This document shows, piece after piece, positions 1 through 8,497 of a DNA stretch of 64,000 bases. The stretch comes from Labilithrix sp. Lineage in GTDB: Bacteria > Myxococcota > Polyangia > Polyangiales > Polyangiaceae. The stretch covers positions 1-64,000 of the forward strand of contig JAQBQL010000074.1 in the NCBI GenBank assembly GCA_028287035.1, in the 5' to 3' direction. The notes beneath the pieces are model-generated. The model made no database searches. It was not told where the DNA came from and saw only the letters and a list, made by a program, of their open reading frames with translations. Every line of letters starts with the position of its first letter. The stretch's first letter is position 1. The translations under genes and the position numbers were made by a program.

Positions 1-146
1 AGGCGCTCGACACGTACGACGTCCTGAAGCACCCCGACGCGAAGCCCGACTGCTGCTACACGTTCGGCCCGATCGTCGAGAAGAACGAGCACTGCAACGC
101 GTTCGTCTACTACTACCCGAAGCAGGACGACGTGACCTGCTTCTGA
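1..146 (+). CDS. C-terminal end of an unidentified protein (partial)
   Basis: An open frame enters from the left edge (codons in phase with position 3) and stops with TGA at 144-146, leaving 47 visible residues. The visible end is rich in Cys and aromatic residues (DCCYTFGP, HCNAF, VYYYPK, VTCF). This suggests an exported, disulfide- or metal-binding domain like those of the secreted proteins just downstream. It lies 7 bp upstream of the next lipoprotein gene on the same strand, so the two probably share a transcript. No family can be named from this fragment. Confidence 0.55.
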   Translation, partial: ALDTYDVLKHPDAKPDCCYTFGPIVEKNEHCNAFVYYYPKQDDVTCF

Positions 147-153
147 TGCCCTG

Positions 154-864
154 ATGCTCCGCCGGATCCCGCTCGTCACCGCCGCGCTCGCCGTCCTCGC
201 CGCGCCGCTCGCGCTCCTCGGCTGTCCGAGCGATCCCGAGGCGGGGCCGGCCGACGCGGCGCCGGACGCGCCGTTCGACGGCGCCTCGGTGTGCCCGACC
301 GGGTTCCTCGGGGACCCGGCGAAGGATCCGGAGATCGAGCTCCGCGCCCTGACCGCGGAGGGCAAGGACGTTCCGCTGACCGACGGCGCCGACCTCGCCA
401 TCATCTTCCCTCCGCAGGGCGGGCGCGTCGTCTTCGTCGGCGTCCGCGCGAACAACGTCGACGGTTGCGGCATCCAGATCACCGGCGCGGTGCGCGACCG
501 GACCACCCAGCAGGTCCGGCTCGACGGCCGCACGCTCAACCTCGAACGCGAGCCGGACGGCTGGGGCACCTCGGGCCACGGCACCGCGGTCAGCTTCGAG
601 GACAGCGCGCTGATCGGCAACTACTCGAACGTGCCGGTGTGCCCGAACCAGTGGGCGGCGAGCGACGTGTTCGATCACGTGTTCGAGCTCGAGGTCCTCG
701 TGAAGGATCGGCTCGGCCGCAAGATCACGAAGACCATCACGGTGACGCCGCGCTGCGCGGAGCCCGGCGCCAAGGAGACCGCGTGCAGGTGCCTTTGCAA
801 GAACGGCTACATCCTCGGCGAGAGCTGCGGCGAGGACGCGGGCGTCGATGCGGGGACGCTGTGA
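154..864 (+). CDS. Putative lipoprotein, unknown function
   Basis: 236 residues. The N-terminus has a lipoprotein signal: basic start, hydrophobic LVTAALAVLAAPLALLGC with the lipobox Cys at about 24, then an Asp/Ala/Pro-rich linker typical of myxobacterial surface lipoproteins. The middle looks like a beta-sandwich. The last 40 residues carry a Cys cluster (TACRCLCKNGY, ESCGE), probably disulfide-linked. The stop TGA (862-864) overlaps the GTG start of the next gene, so the two are translationally coupled. The function is unknown; the outer membrane or periplasm is inferred from the signal. Confidence 0.75.
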   Translation: MLRRIPLVTAALAVLAAPLALLGCPSDPEAGPADAAPDAPFDGASVCPTGFLGDPAKDPEIELRALTAEGKDVPLTDGADLAIIFPPQGGRVVFVGVRANNVDGCGIQITGAVRDRTTQQVRLDGRTLNLEREPDGWGTSGHGTAVSFEDSALIGNYSNVPVCPNQWAASDVFDHVFELEVLVKDRLGRKITKTITVTPRCAEPGAKETACRCLCKNGYILGESCGEDAGVDAGTL

Positions 865-1919
865 CGGCCGTCCGCGCGGTCGTCATCGGCGCGCTGCTCG
901 TCGCCAGCGGCGCATCGATCACCGCGTGCTCGCCGGCCGATCCGGGCCCGCCCTTCGATGCGGGCCTCGACACCGCGCCCGCGCCCGCCGCGTGGAAGAC
1001 CTCGCTCGCGAACCAGGACGGCGCGGTCCTCTCGGTCTGGGGAAGCTCGTCGCGCGACGTGTGGGCGGTCGGCGGATCGCTCGGGAACGGGCTCGAGTCG
1101 CTCGTCGTGCGCTTCGACGGCAGCGCGTGGTCGCGGCTCCCGTCGGCGGGCCTCGAGACCTTCTGGTGGGTGCACGGGACGAGCGCCACGGACGTGTGGC
1201 TCGTCGGCGAGAAGGGCCGCATCGCGCACTGGAACGGCGCGAGGCTCGAAGGGCGCGCCTCGGGTACCACCGCGACGCTCTACGGCGTGTGGGCAGCGGC
1301 GCCCGACGATGCATGGGCGGTGGGCGGCACCCCCGACCAGCCGGACCAGCCGAACGACGTGCTCCTCCACTGGGACGGCGCGACGTGGTCGCCGGTCGCG
1401 CTGCCCGCGCCCACGAAGACGGCCCTCTTCAAGGTGTGGGGCTCGAGCAAGGACGACGTCTACGCGGTCGGTGAGGCGGGCGTCATCTGGCACCGCACCG
1501 GCGGCGCATGGGCGCGCGAAGGCGCGGGCGTCGCGCAGGGCCGGCTGACCACGGTGACGGGCTGCTCGAAGGGCGAGATCTTCGCGGTGGGCGGGCGCGA
1601 TCTCCTCACCTCCGACGGAGCAGGCCACTGGACGCGCGCCAGCCTCGCCCTCGTCAACGACGTGAACGGCGTCGCGTGCGCCCCGCCGGGCGCCCCGGCC
1701 CAGGACTACGGACGCGCCGTCATCGTCGGCGGCGGCAGCCTCAAGCTGCGCCTCGTGGGAAGCGCGTGGGTCGACGACTTCGGCACCGAGCCGTACGACG
1801 ATCTCCACGGGGCATGGGTCGACGAGACGGGCGCCTTCTGGGGCGCCGGGGGGAAGTTCAACGAGGCGGCGAGCCAGGGCGTGAAGCGCAACGGCACGGT
1901 CGCGCGCTACGGAAGATGA
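861..1919 (+). CDS. Beta-propeller-like lipoprotein with WGSSxxDVWAVG repeats
   Basis: 352 residues from the GTG at 861. This start was chosen because it overlaps the upstream stop (GTGA) and gives a lipoprotein signal ending in the lipobox ITAC. Longer in-phase starts would run inside the previous gene. The body contains about six repeats of the form W-G-S-S-x-x-D-V-W-A-V-G-G (WGSSSRDVWAVGG, HGTSATDVWLVGE, WAAAPDDAWAVGG, WGSSKDDVYAVGE), with conserved aromatic-Gly pairs. Such repeats are common in myxobacterial surface proteins and are expected to fold as propeller blades. It is probably anchored on the cell surface as a binding scaffold. No enzyme motif is visible. Confidence 0.75.
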   Translation: MTAVRAVVIGALLVASGASITACSPADPGPPFDAGLDTAPAPAAWKTSLANQDGAVLSVWGSSSRDVWAVGGSLGNGLESLVVRFDGSAWSRLPSAGLETFWWVHGTSATDVWLVGEKGRIAHWNGARLEGRASGTTATLYGVWAAAPDDAWAVGGTPDQPDQPNDVLLHWDGATWSPVALPAPTKTALFKVWGSSKDDVYAVGEAGVIWHRTGGAWAREGAGVAQGRLTTVTGCSKGEIFAVGGRDLLTSDGAGHWTRASLALVNDVNGVACAPPGAPAQDYGRAVIVGGGSLKLRLVGSAWVDDFGTEPYDDLHGAWVDETGAFWGAGGKFNEAASQGVKRNGTVARYGR

Positions 1920-1926
1920 CGCCGCC

Positions 1927-2262
1927 CTAGCCGGCGGCGCGCTTCTTCACGGTCTTGCGGGTGAGGCCCGCGCCGACCGGGGGTCCGACGAGCACGGCGA
2001 GGTCGATGCCGAGCGCCTCGATGATGCGGTTCGCGACGAAGAGGGAGGGGCCGAGCTCGCCGCGCTCGAGTCGCGCGATGTAGTTGGGGCTGAGGCGCGC
2101 CATCTCGGCGAGATACGCCTGCGTCCAGCCGCGCTCCTGGCGCGCCCGGCGGATCGCGTCACCGACGCCGCTGTTGAACGCCTGGTGCTCGTCGGGAGCC
2201 TCTTCCCCGGGGGGCTTCGTCGTGTCCGGATCGAACTTCGGTCGGGTGCCGCTCTGCGCCAT
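1927..2262 (-). CDS. XRE-family helix-turn-helix regulator
   Basis: 111 residues. An HTH_3/XRE domain spans about residues 33-95 (AIRRARQERGWTQAYLAEMA, then LSPNYIARLERGE and an N-R-I-I-E-A-L-G helix). This is the Cro/CI-type DNA-binding fold. A short disordered N-terminus precedes it and a basic tail (TRKTVKKRA) follows. It is divergent from the Ser/Thr kinase gene, with about 130 bp between the starts, and may regulate that gene or itself. It converges with the propeller lipoprotein gene. No ligand or protease domain is fused. Confidence 0.85.
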   Translation of the reverse strand: MAQSGTRPKFDPDTTKPPGEEAPDEHQAFNSGVGDAIRRARQERGWTQAYLAEMARLSPNYIARLERGELGPSLFVANRIIEALGIDLAVLVGPPVGAGLTRKTVKKRAAG

Positions 2263-2393
2263 GGTTTCGCTCCCCCTCGGGCGTTCACACTAGCGCAGCC
2301 GCTGCGACCGGCCATCGCAAAGTGTGTCGGTCCGCATAGCCAGGGGATCTCCCGTACCCGGCGCGCGCGCGGAAAAGGCGGTACGCTCCCTCC

Positions 2394-3839
2394 GTGGCTC
2401 CGGACATCGACGTCGGCCGACAGATCGCGGGCAAGTACGAGCTCGTTCGCCTGATCGGCAAGGGCGCGATGGGCGAGGTCTGGCTCGCGACGCACAACAC
2501 GCTGGGTGGCGAGTTCGCGGTCAAGCTCGTCAAGCCCTCGGACGAGGACCAGGACGAGAGCGCCGGCGGCCGCTTCCAGCTCGAGGCGCAGATCTCCGCG
2601 AAGCTCTCGCGCCGCACCCGCCACATCGTTTCCGTGAGCGACCACGGCGAGGAGACCGACGGCCTCGCGTACCTGGTGATGGAGCTGCTCGAGGGCGAGT
2701 CGCTCGAGCAACGGATCAAGCGCGCTGGCCGCGTCGCGCTCGTCGAGACGGTCGCGATCGTGACGCAGGTCGCGCGCGCGCTCGAGCAGGCGCACGGCGA
2801 GGGCATCTTCCACCGCGATCTCAAGCCCGCGAACATCTTCCTCACGAAGGACGAGGACGGGCGCCTGCTCGTCAAGCTGCTCGACTTCGGCATCGCACGC
2901 AGCTCGAAGCCGCAGCGCACCCGCTCGAAGTTCGCGACCGGCAAGGACATGGTCCTCGGCACCCCGAGCTACATGAGCCCGGAGCAGGCCCGAGGCCTCG
3001 ACACGCTCGACCACCGTTGCGACGTGTGGGCGCTCGCGGTCGTGGCCTTCGAGGCGCTCACGAGCGAGATCCCGTGGGAGGGCGACAGCGTCGAGGACAT
3101 CTTCCTCGCCATCTGCACGCACCGCGTGCGTCCGATCCTCGCGCTCCGCCCCGAGCTGCCCCCCGGCATCGTCGCCGTCTTCGACCGCGCCTTCGCCGAG
3201 AAGCTCGCGAGCCGGTTCACGACCGCGATGGAGCTCTCGGCCTCGCTCGAGGCGCTCGTCGATCCCCTGGAGGTGGACGCCCTCACGCGCGGTCCGGCGA
3301 GCGCACGCCGCCTGCCCGTCCCGTCCGAGCACGACATGGCGAACGCGAGCGCGATGGCGCTCGCCGGCCCGCGCCCCAACGCGACCGACCCCAACCAGGC
3401 GGCGTTCGTCGGCGGTCCGACCGCCTTCATGCAGCGCACGAACCGCAACACGTCGGGGTGGCTGGTCGCGGCCGCGGTCGCGGTCGTCACCATCGTCGTC
3501 ATCCTGTTCGGCCTGCGCGCGCTCACCGGCACGAAGACCGCCGCCGGGCCGAGCGACCCGCCGGTCACGCCGGCCACCGCGGCATCGGCCACCGAGCGCG
3601 TGCCGAGCCCCAGCGCGAGCCCCGCTCCCGTCGCCGCTCCGCTGCCGACGCCGGCGACGACGCCCGCCCCGGTCGTGACCACCAAGGTGACGACGAGGCC
3701 CAGCGGACCTGCTGCGAAGGCGATCGTGTTCCCGCCGCCGACCGTCGTGAAGCCCCCGCCGCCCGTCGAGCCGGCGACCGCCACGCCCCCGACCGCGCGG
3801 CCGGCTCCGACGACGCCCGACAAGGCCGGCGTGTTCTGA
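2394..3839 (+). CDS. Eukaryote-type Ser/Thr protein kinase (PknB-like) with one membrane segment
   Basis: 481 residues from a GTG start. The kinase domain covers about residues 15-285: glycine loop GKGAMGEV, ATP-binding Lys44, catalytic loop HRDLKPANIF (140-149), DFG at 164-166 and GTPSYMSPEQ in the activation segment. All catalytic residues are present, so it should be active. After a linker, one transmembrane helix lies at about 355-376, followed by roughly 100 residues rich in Pro, Ala and Thr, with no PASTA repeats. The expected topology is a cytoplasmic kinase with an extracytoplasmic tail. The divergent neighbour is an XRE regulator. The substrate is unknown. Confidence 0.92.
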   Translation: MAPDIDVGRQIAGKYELVRLIGKGAMGEVWLATHNTLGGEFAVKLVKPSDEDQDESAGGRFQLEAQISAKLSRRTRHIVSVSDHGEETDGLAYLVMELLEGESLEQRIKRAGRVALVETVAIVTQVARALEQAHGEGIFHRDLKPANIFLTKDEDGRLLVKLLDFGIARSSKPQRTRSKFATGKDMVLGTPSYMSPEQARGLDTLDHRCDVWALAVVAFEALTSEIPWEGDSVEDIFLAICTHRVRPILALRPELPPGIVAVFDRAFAEKLASRFTTAMELSASLEALVDPLEVDALTRGPASARRLPVPSEHDMANASAMALAGPRPNATDPNQAAFVGGPTAFMQRTNRNTSGWLVAAAVAVVTIVVILFGLRALTGTKTAAGPSDPPVTPATAASATERVPSPSASPAPVAAPLPTPATTPAPVVTTKVTTRPSGPAAKAIVFPPPTVVKPPPPVEPATATPPTARPAPTTPDKAGVF

Positions 3840-3888
3840 GCGCGGGTCGTCGCTCGACTATCCCGACCGGTCCTTGTAGGCTCGAACG

Positions 3889-4896
3889 GTGCGTACGATG
3901 AGCTCTCTTCGCTTTCTCGGCGTGTCGACCGCCCTGGCTCTCGCGGCGATGACCGTCGCACCGCCCGCGCACGCGGATCCCGAGTCCGACGCAAAGGATC
4001 TCTTCGCGAGGGCGCGCGACCTGCGCCAGAAGAACGACTGCACGAACGCCGTCCCGCTCTTCCGGAAGGCCTACAAGGTCTTTCCGAGCGGGCTCGGCAG
4101 CCTCCGGAACGTCGCCGAGTGCGAGGAGCAGCTCGGCCACTTCGCGTCGTCGAAGCGCGCGTGGCTCGACATCCGGCGCGCGCTCATCACGATGTCCCAG
4201 GATCCGAAGTACGACGGATGGGACAAGGACGCGCAGGACGCGGCCACGCGGCTCCAGCCCAAGGTGGCGACCGTCTACATCGACGTGACGCTCCACGGAC
4301 CGACCGGCGAGACCATCGCCAACGAGAAGTCGGGCGTCGAGATCGTCATGAACAACGAGAGCCTCGGCACGACCCTCGTGGGGACGCCGCTCGATCGTGA
4401 CCCCGGCGCCTACCACGTGAAGGTGAACGCGCCCTACGCCCCGCCGTCGGAGAGCGACGTCGTGCTCGCGGCAGGCGACGTGAAGCACGTGCCGTTCAAG
4501 GTCACGCAGACGCCGCCCGCGAAGGTCGCCGCGCCGCTCACCACCGAGCCGCCGCCCGCGACCGTCGATGCCGGCAAGGGCAAGCGCACGGCAGGCGTCG
4601 TGCTCATCGGCGTCGGCGCCGCCGCGCTCATCGGCAGCGGCGTCACGTTCCTCGTGCGAGGCGGCGCCAAGAGCGACGTCGACGACAAGTGCCCGAGCCA
4701 CAACGGCTGCGACCCCTCGCTCCAGAGCACGGTGGACCGCGGCAAGACGATGAGCACGCTGACGAGCATCCTGTTCCCGGTCGGCCTCGTCGCGGGCGCG
4801 GCGGGCGTGGGGCTCTTCGTGTGGGGCAACGGCCAGAAGGAGACGCCGGTGGTGACCGCCGGCCTCGGGCGCGTCGACGCCATGTGGAGGTTCTGA
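3889..4896 (+). CDS. Exported protein with TPR-like N-terminus and C-terminal membrane helices
   Basis: 335 residues. The start is GTG at 3889, or possibly ATG at 3898; either gives a signal peptide ending near PAHADP. The mature N-terminus (AKDLFARARDLRQKND, then VPLFRKAYKVFPS) resembles the TPR-like region of a common myxobacterial exported family. A beta-rich PEGA-like segment follows (about 120-205). Two hydrophobic helices lie near the C-terminus, at about 230-250 and 285-305. The stop overlaps the start of the next lipoprotein gene (ATGA at 4894-4898), so the two are coupled. No biochemical role can be assigned. Confidence 0.75.
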   Translation: MRTMSSLRFLGVSTALALAAMTVAPPAHADPESDAKDLFARARDLRQKNDCTNAVPLFRKAYKVFPSGLGSLRNVAECEEQLGHFASSKRAWLDIRRALITMSQDPKYDGWDKDAQDAATRLQPKVATVYIDVTLHGPTGETIANEKSGVEIVMNNESLGTTLVGTPLDRDPGAYHVKVNAPYAPPSESDVVLAAGDVKHVPFKVTQTPPAKVAAPLTTEPPPATVDAGKGKRTAGVVLIGVGAAALIGSGVTFLVRGGAKSDVDDKCPSHNGCDPSLQSTVDRGKTMSTLTSILFPVGLVAGAAGVGLFVWGNGQKETPVVTAGLGRVDAMWRF

Positions 4897-5489
4897 TGGC
4901 GAGCCGCAGGGGACGTCGGATGCGCATGGCGTTCGGGATCGCGCTCGGCGCCGGTGCGCTCGGCGTCTTCGTCGCGTGCTCCTTCCCGGACGTGGCGTTC
5001 GCGCCGGGCGGTGAAGGCGGGACGGACGGCGCGGCGCAGGACGGATTCGTCGGCGACGGCGGCTCCGGAGGCGACGGCTCGGCGGACCTCGATGCGGTTC
5101 CGCCGATCGACGGCACGAGCGAGAAGCCCGACACCGGGCCCTGCGTCGACCCGTGCGATTGCGACAAGGACGGTCACAAGTCACGCGAAGCCGGGTGCGG
5201 CGGCGACGACTGCGACGACACGGACCCACGCGCGAACCCCGACCAGAACTTCCGGAAGGACCTGGCGACGAAGACGACGATGGGCGACTGGAACTGCGAT
5301 GGGAAGACCGAGCGGGTCATCACCAGCGTGAACGTCACGTGCTCCGCCGCATGTCCGAGCGGGCGCGAGGGGCTCGCGGCCGACATCCCGTGCGGGACCT
5401 TCGGCGAGTACATCACCTGCCAGTCGGCGCTGGGCGGCCTGGGTTGCCAGCAGTCGGACAGCGGAGTCAGGCAGCAGGAGTGCCGCTAG
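4896..5489 (+). CDS. Lipoprotein with Asp/Cys-rich (MopE-like) metal-binding motif, copy 1
   Basis: 197 residues from the ATG at 4896, which overlaps the upstream TGA. The signal sequence ends in the lipobox FVAC, followed by SFPDVAF and an acidic Gly-rich linker. The central motif CDCDKDGH...CGGDDCDDTDP resembles the putative metal-binding repeat of MopE-type myxobacterial proteins, with Ca or Cu ligation by Asp and Cys. Further Cys pairs follow toward the C-terminus. The next gene encodes a clear paralog sharing ACSFP, the CDCD motif and the Cys pattern, so this is a tandem duplication. It is surface-anchored by inference, and the ligand is unproven. Confidence 0.78.
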   Translation: MASRRGRRMRMAFGIALGAGALGVFVACSFPDVAFAPGGEGGTDGAAQDGFVGDGGSGGDGSADLDAVPPIDGTSEKPDTGPCVDPCDCDKDGHKSREAGCGGDDCDDTDPRANPDQNFRKDLATKTTMGDWNCDGKTERVITSVNVTCSAACPSGREGLAADIPCGTFGEYITCQSALGGLGCQQSDSGVRQQECR

Positions 5490-5496
5490 AGGCCCG

Positions 5497-6156
5497 ATGA
5501 GGAAGCTCCGCGCGCACGCCATCATCGTCGCCATCGCCAGCGCCGGGCTCGCGGCGGCCGCGGCGTGCAGCTTTCCCGAGGTCACCTTCTCGTCGGGCGC
5601 GCCGGACGGCAGCGCCGACGCGCGCCTCGACGACGCCACGGAGGGCCCGGAGGCGGGCGGCGACGGCTCCGTGCCGCGGAAGCCGGACGTCGACCCGGAC
5701 GGCGGCGCGTCCGACGGGAGCGTCGCGGGCGATGCTGCCGTTCCGATCGACGCCTCGGGCTGCGTGACGTGCGACTGCGACCACGACGGTTACGACCGCG
5801 TCGACAAGGATGCGGGTTGTGACGGCAAGGGCGGGACGAAGGGCGCGCTCGCCGACTGCGACGACCACGTCGCCGCCATCCACCCGGAGGTCCCCGACTT
5901 CCTCCTCGACATCTGGCCGGCGTCGACCCACGTGCCCGCGGGCGACTGGGATTGCGACGGCACCGCGCTCCACCAGTACGACTACAACGCGACGTGCGCC
6001 GCGCTGTCCGCGTGCTCGGGGGGCTTCGTGGGCAACCCGCCGTGCGGCGCCACCGCCGACTACCTCACGTGCCAGCAGCCTCTTCCCCTGCTCGGGCTCA
6101 CGTGCAGCGAGAAGGCCCGCGAGAGCGCGGGCAAGCGGACCCAGGGCTGCAAGTAA
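5497..6156 (+). CDS. Lipoprotein with Asp/Cys-rich (MopE-like) metal-binding motif, copy 2
   Basis: 219 residues. The signal peptide ends in AAAAC, followed by SFPEVTF, nearly the same as SFPDVAF in the preceding gene. Shared features are the acidic linker, CDCDHDGYDRVDKDAGC, a DCDDH element, DWDCDG, and the paired Cys before TADYLTCQQ near the end. It starts 7 bp after the upstream stop on the same strand, so it is probably co-transcribed. It converges with the spermidine-synthase-like gene. The shared architecture shows duplication. A structural or metal-binding surface role is an inference. Confidence 0.78.
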   Translation: MRKLRAHAIIVAIASAGLAAAAACSFPEVTFSSGAPDGSADARLDDATEGPEAGGDGSVPRKPDVDPDGGASDGSVAGDAAVPIDASGCVTCDCDHDGYDRVDKDAGCDGKGGTKGALADCDDHVAAIHPEVPDFLLDIWPASTHVPAGDWDCDGTALHQYDYNATCAALSACSGGFVGNPPCGATADYLTCQQPLPLLGLTCSEKARESAGKRTQGCK

Positions 6157-6162
6157 CGCCGC

Positions 6163-7731
6163 TCAGGGCGGGTCCTGGAACCGGAGCACCTCGCGCCACT
6201 CGGGCACCATGTTGTCGTCGGTCACGACGCGGGCCGCCTGGGTGCGCGCCATGACGCTGGCGCGCGACTCGAGCCCCTCGTCGCTCGGCGCGCCGTTGAT
6301 GGTGTCGGCATAGCCGGCGAGGTCGTCGAAGAACTTCTGTCCGTCGGCGGTGGAGCGGTCGATCGCGGGCTTTCCGTCGAACGTGAACGCGGCGAGCGTG
6401 TGCTCCCAGCGCGCCCTGTCGAAGGTGAGCGGCGCGTCGCTGACGGCCATGAAGTTGTAGACACGTAGCGCGTACGGAAAGACCGTCACCGCCGTCTTCT
6501 TCACGTCGTCGGAGGACGTCGTGTTGAAGTAGAAGAGCCCGCCCGGCGCGAGATGGGCGCGCGCGAGCTCCATGAACTCGGTGGAGAGCAGGTTCGTGAT
6601 GTTCGAGCGCCAGTGCCACGTCGTGTTCATCACGATGACGTCGAAGCGGTCCGACGGATGGCGATGCAGATAGCGGCGTCCGTCGTCGATGACGATGTCC
6701 ACCTTGGGGTCGGTCAGGATCCCCGCCACCTCCGCGTGGTGCGCGACGAGGTTCGTGTAGCCGGGGTTGATCTCGACGATCGTGAGGTGCTCGAGGCCGG
6801 GCAGGTGCTCGATGACCGTCGCCCACGATCCGGACGCGAGCCCGATCATGAGCACCTTCTTCGGCGCCGGATGCATCGCGCCGATGCCGTAGGCGCGCAG
6901 GATCCCGTTCCGGTCGTGGACGATCGACGTGTTGAAGCGGCCGTCGTACGCGCCGCCGCCGTACACGGTGCCGTCCTGGGTGACGGTGATGACGCCGCTC
7001 TTGGTCTCGATGACCTCCTGGAACCGCGTCGTGTCCTCCATGTTCGACTTGAAGAGGAGCCGCTCCCACAGCCGGTCGTACGCGGCGGGGGTGAGCCGCA
7101 CGGTGAGGAGCCCGATGACGGCGAGCGCGGCGAGCGAGCCGATGCGCGCCGCCTTGGAGAAGTCGGACAGCGCGGCGAGCAGGGCGACCAGCATCAGACC
7201 GATGATCCCGATCACGGTGCCGATGGTCGCGATCGGCCAGAGATCGAGGAACACGAAGCCGGTGATCAGGCTGCCCGCCGAGGATCCGACGATGTTTGCA
7301 AGATACACGTAGCTGAGCCGCTGCCCGGCGCGGTCGTCGGGCTTGATGCCGAAGTGCGCGACCAGCGGGAGGATGGCGCCGAGGAGCGCCGCCGACAGGG
7401 CGACGAGGATGAGCGCCGGCGGCCACTCGTGCTTCTTCGCCGACCAGCCGAAGAAGGGCACGACGGTCCAGGCGACCAGGTTCGCGACGAACGCGAAGAT
7501 CGCGAGGGCGCGCAGCATGCGGGTGTCACCGGCCTTCGCGTCGTCCTTGCAGAAGTAGCCGGCCACACGCGACCCGATGGCGAGGCCGAAGAGGTAGGCG
7601 GCCAGGAGAAGGCCGAAGGCGCCCGGGAGGCCCCAGCTGGCGAAGGCGATGACCCGGTACCAGAGGATCTCGTACGAGAGCGCGATGAAGCCGCTGATGC
7701 CGGCGACGACGAGGGCGAGCGCGAACGTCAT
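6163..7731 (-). CDS. Membrane-anchored spermidine-synthase-like methyltransferase-fold protein
   Basis: 522 residues. The first ~215 form a polytopic membrane module beginning SGFIALSYEILWYRV, characteristic of the 'fused spermidine synthase' family. The rest is a Rossmann SAM/decarboxy-SAM-binding domain with GLASGSW (297-303), an acidic strand end IVEIN (E320), and DDGRRYL (349-355) as in the polyamine aminopropyltransferase fold. The cytosolic domain probably acts on a small molecule or lipid, but the substrate is not known for this membrane class and true spermidine synthesis should not be assumed. Its ATG overlaps the stop of the upstream gene by 4 bp. Confidence 0.82.
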   Translation of the reverse strand: MTFALALVVAGISGFIALSYEILWYRVIAFASWGLPGAFGLLLAAYLFGLAIGSRVAGYFCKDDAKAGDTRMLRALAIFAFVANLVAWTVVPFFGWSAKKHEWPPALILVALSAALLGAILPLVAHFGIKPDDRAGQRLSYVYLANIVGSSAGSLITGFVFLDLWPIATIGTVIGIIGLMLVALLAALSDFSKAARIGSLAALAVIGLLTVRLTPAAYDRLWERLLFKSNMEDTTRFQEVIETKSGVITVTQDGTVYGGGAYDGRFNTSIVHDRNGILRAYGIGAMHPAPKKVLMIGLASGSWATVIEHLPGLEHLTIVEINPGYTNLVAHHAEVAGILTDPKVDIVIDDGRRYLHRHPSDRFDVIVMNTTWHWRSNITNLLSTEFMELARAHLAPGGLFYFNTTSSDDVKKTAVTVFPYALRVYNFMAVSDAPLTFDRARWEHTLAAFTFDGKPAIDRSTADGQKFFDDLAGYADTINGAPSDEGLESRASVMARTQAARVVTDDNMVPEWREVLRFQDPP

Positions 7732-8393
7732 GCGTCCACCTCGGCGCTGCTGGTCTCGCTTGCGTGAGGCGTCAGCACGCCGAGCGCGGCGGCGATCTCG
7801 CCGGGGCGCTGGCTGCGTCGATGGGCGACGTAGGCGAGGAGGCTCACCGTCACGTTGAGCAGCGCCGCGAGGCGAACCGAACCGGTCTGGCCGGCGCGCC
7901 CCAGGATGAAGAGGACCGCCGCCGCCGAGGCGAACGCCGAGCCGAGCGTGTTGACGAAGTAAAGCGTGCCCACGCTCTTGCCCACGTTGCCGCTCGAGCG
8001 CACGAGATGGGCGACGAGGAGCGGGAGCGTGCTGCCCATGAGCAGGGTGGGAACGAGGACGAGGAGGAACGTCACGAAGAACGTCCCGAGCGCGCTCATG
8101 CCCAGGGTGACCTCGCCGACCGCGTGGAACACGGCGAGGGAGACGGCCCCGAAGATGCCGATGCCGAGCTCGACGAGCGAGAACATCAGCAGCACGGGTC
8201 GCCGCTTGTCCTTCGAGACGATGCCGCCCGCGATGCTCCCGAGGCCGAGGCCGAGCATGAAGGCGGTCACCACCATCGTCACGCTCTCGACGTTGATGCC
8301 GTAGATCGCGTAGAGCGCCCGCTGCCAGACGATCTGGTAGAGCAGCGCGGCGAAGCCGGACAGGAGGAAGACCGCGTAGATCCAGGCCCGCAT
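7728..8393 (-). CDS. Orphan membrane module related to fused spermidine synthases
   Basis: 221 residues from the ATG at 8393 (MRAWIY). A longer in-phase start at 8435 adds an unlikely Cys/Arg leader. It has about six transmembrane helices. The opening SGFAALLYQIVWQR parallels SGFIALSYEILWYR in the downstream gene, and both continue into a long Gly-rich helix (FMLGLGLGSIAGG here). It is therefore a free-standing paralog of that protein's membrane half with no catalytic domain. It is coupled to the downstream gene by a 4-bp overlap (7728-7731). The two may form a heteromeric membrane unit, possibly a transporter-enzyme pair; this is inference from adjacency. Confidence 0.75.
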   Translation of the reverse strand: MRAWIYAVFLLSGFAALLYQIVWQRALYAIYGINVESVTMVVTAFMLGLGLGSIAGGIVSKDKRRPVLLMFSLVELGIGIFGAVSLAVFHAVGEVTLGMSALGTFFVTFLLVLVPTLLMGSTLPLLVAHLVRSSGNVGKSVGTLYFVNTLGSAFASAAAVLFILGRAGQTGSVRLAALLNVTVSLLAYVAHRRSQRPGEIAAALGVLTPHASETSSAEVDA

Positions 8394-8497
8394 CCGGCGG
8401 ACGCTACTACAGGCGGCGGGGCGGGCTCCCGTCACAAAATGTGACGTCGCGCGTCGTGGCTTCTCCGGGCGCCTGCCGCTAGAGTCGGGCCGCCGTC

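Noticed and set aside
6163..8393. Frameshift splitting one spermidine-synthase gene
   Set aside because: The downstream gene already has a complete membrane module and catalytic domain, so the upstream gene is a paralogous module, not a broken half.
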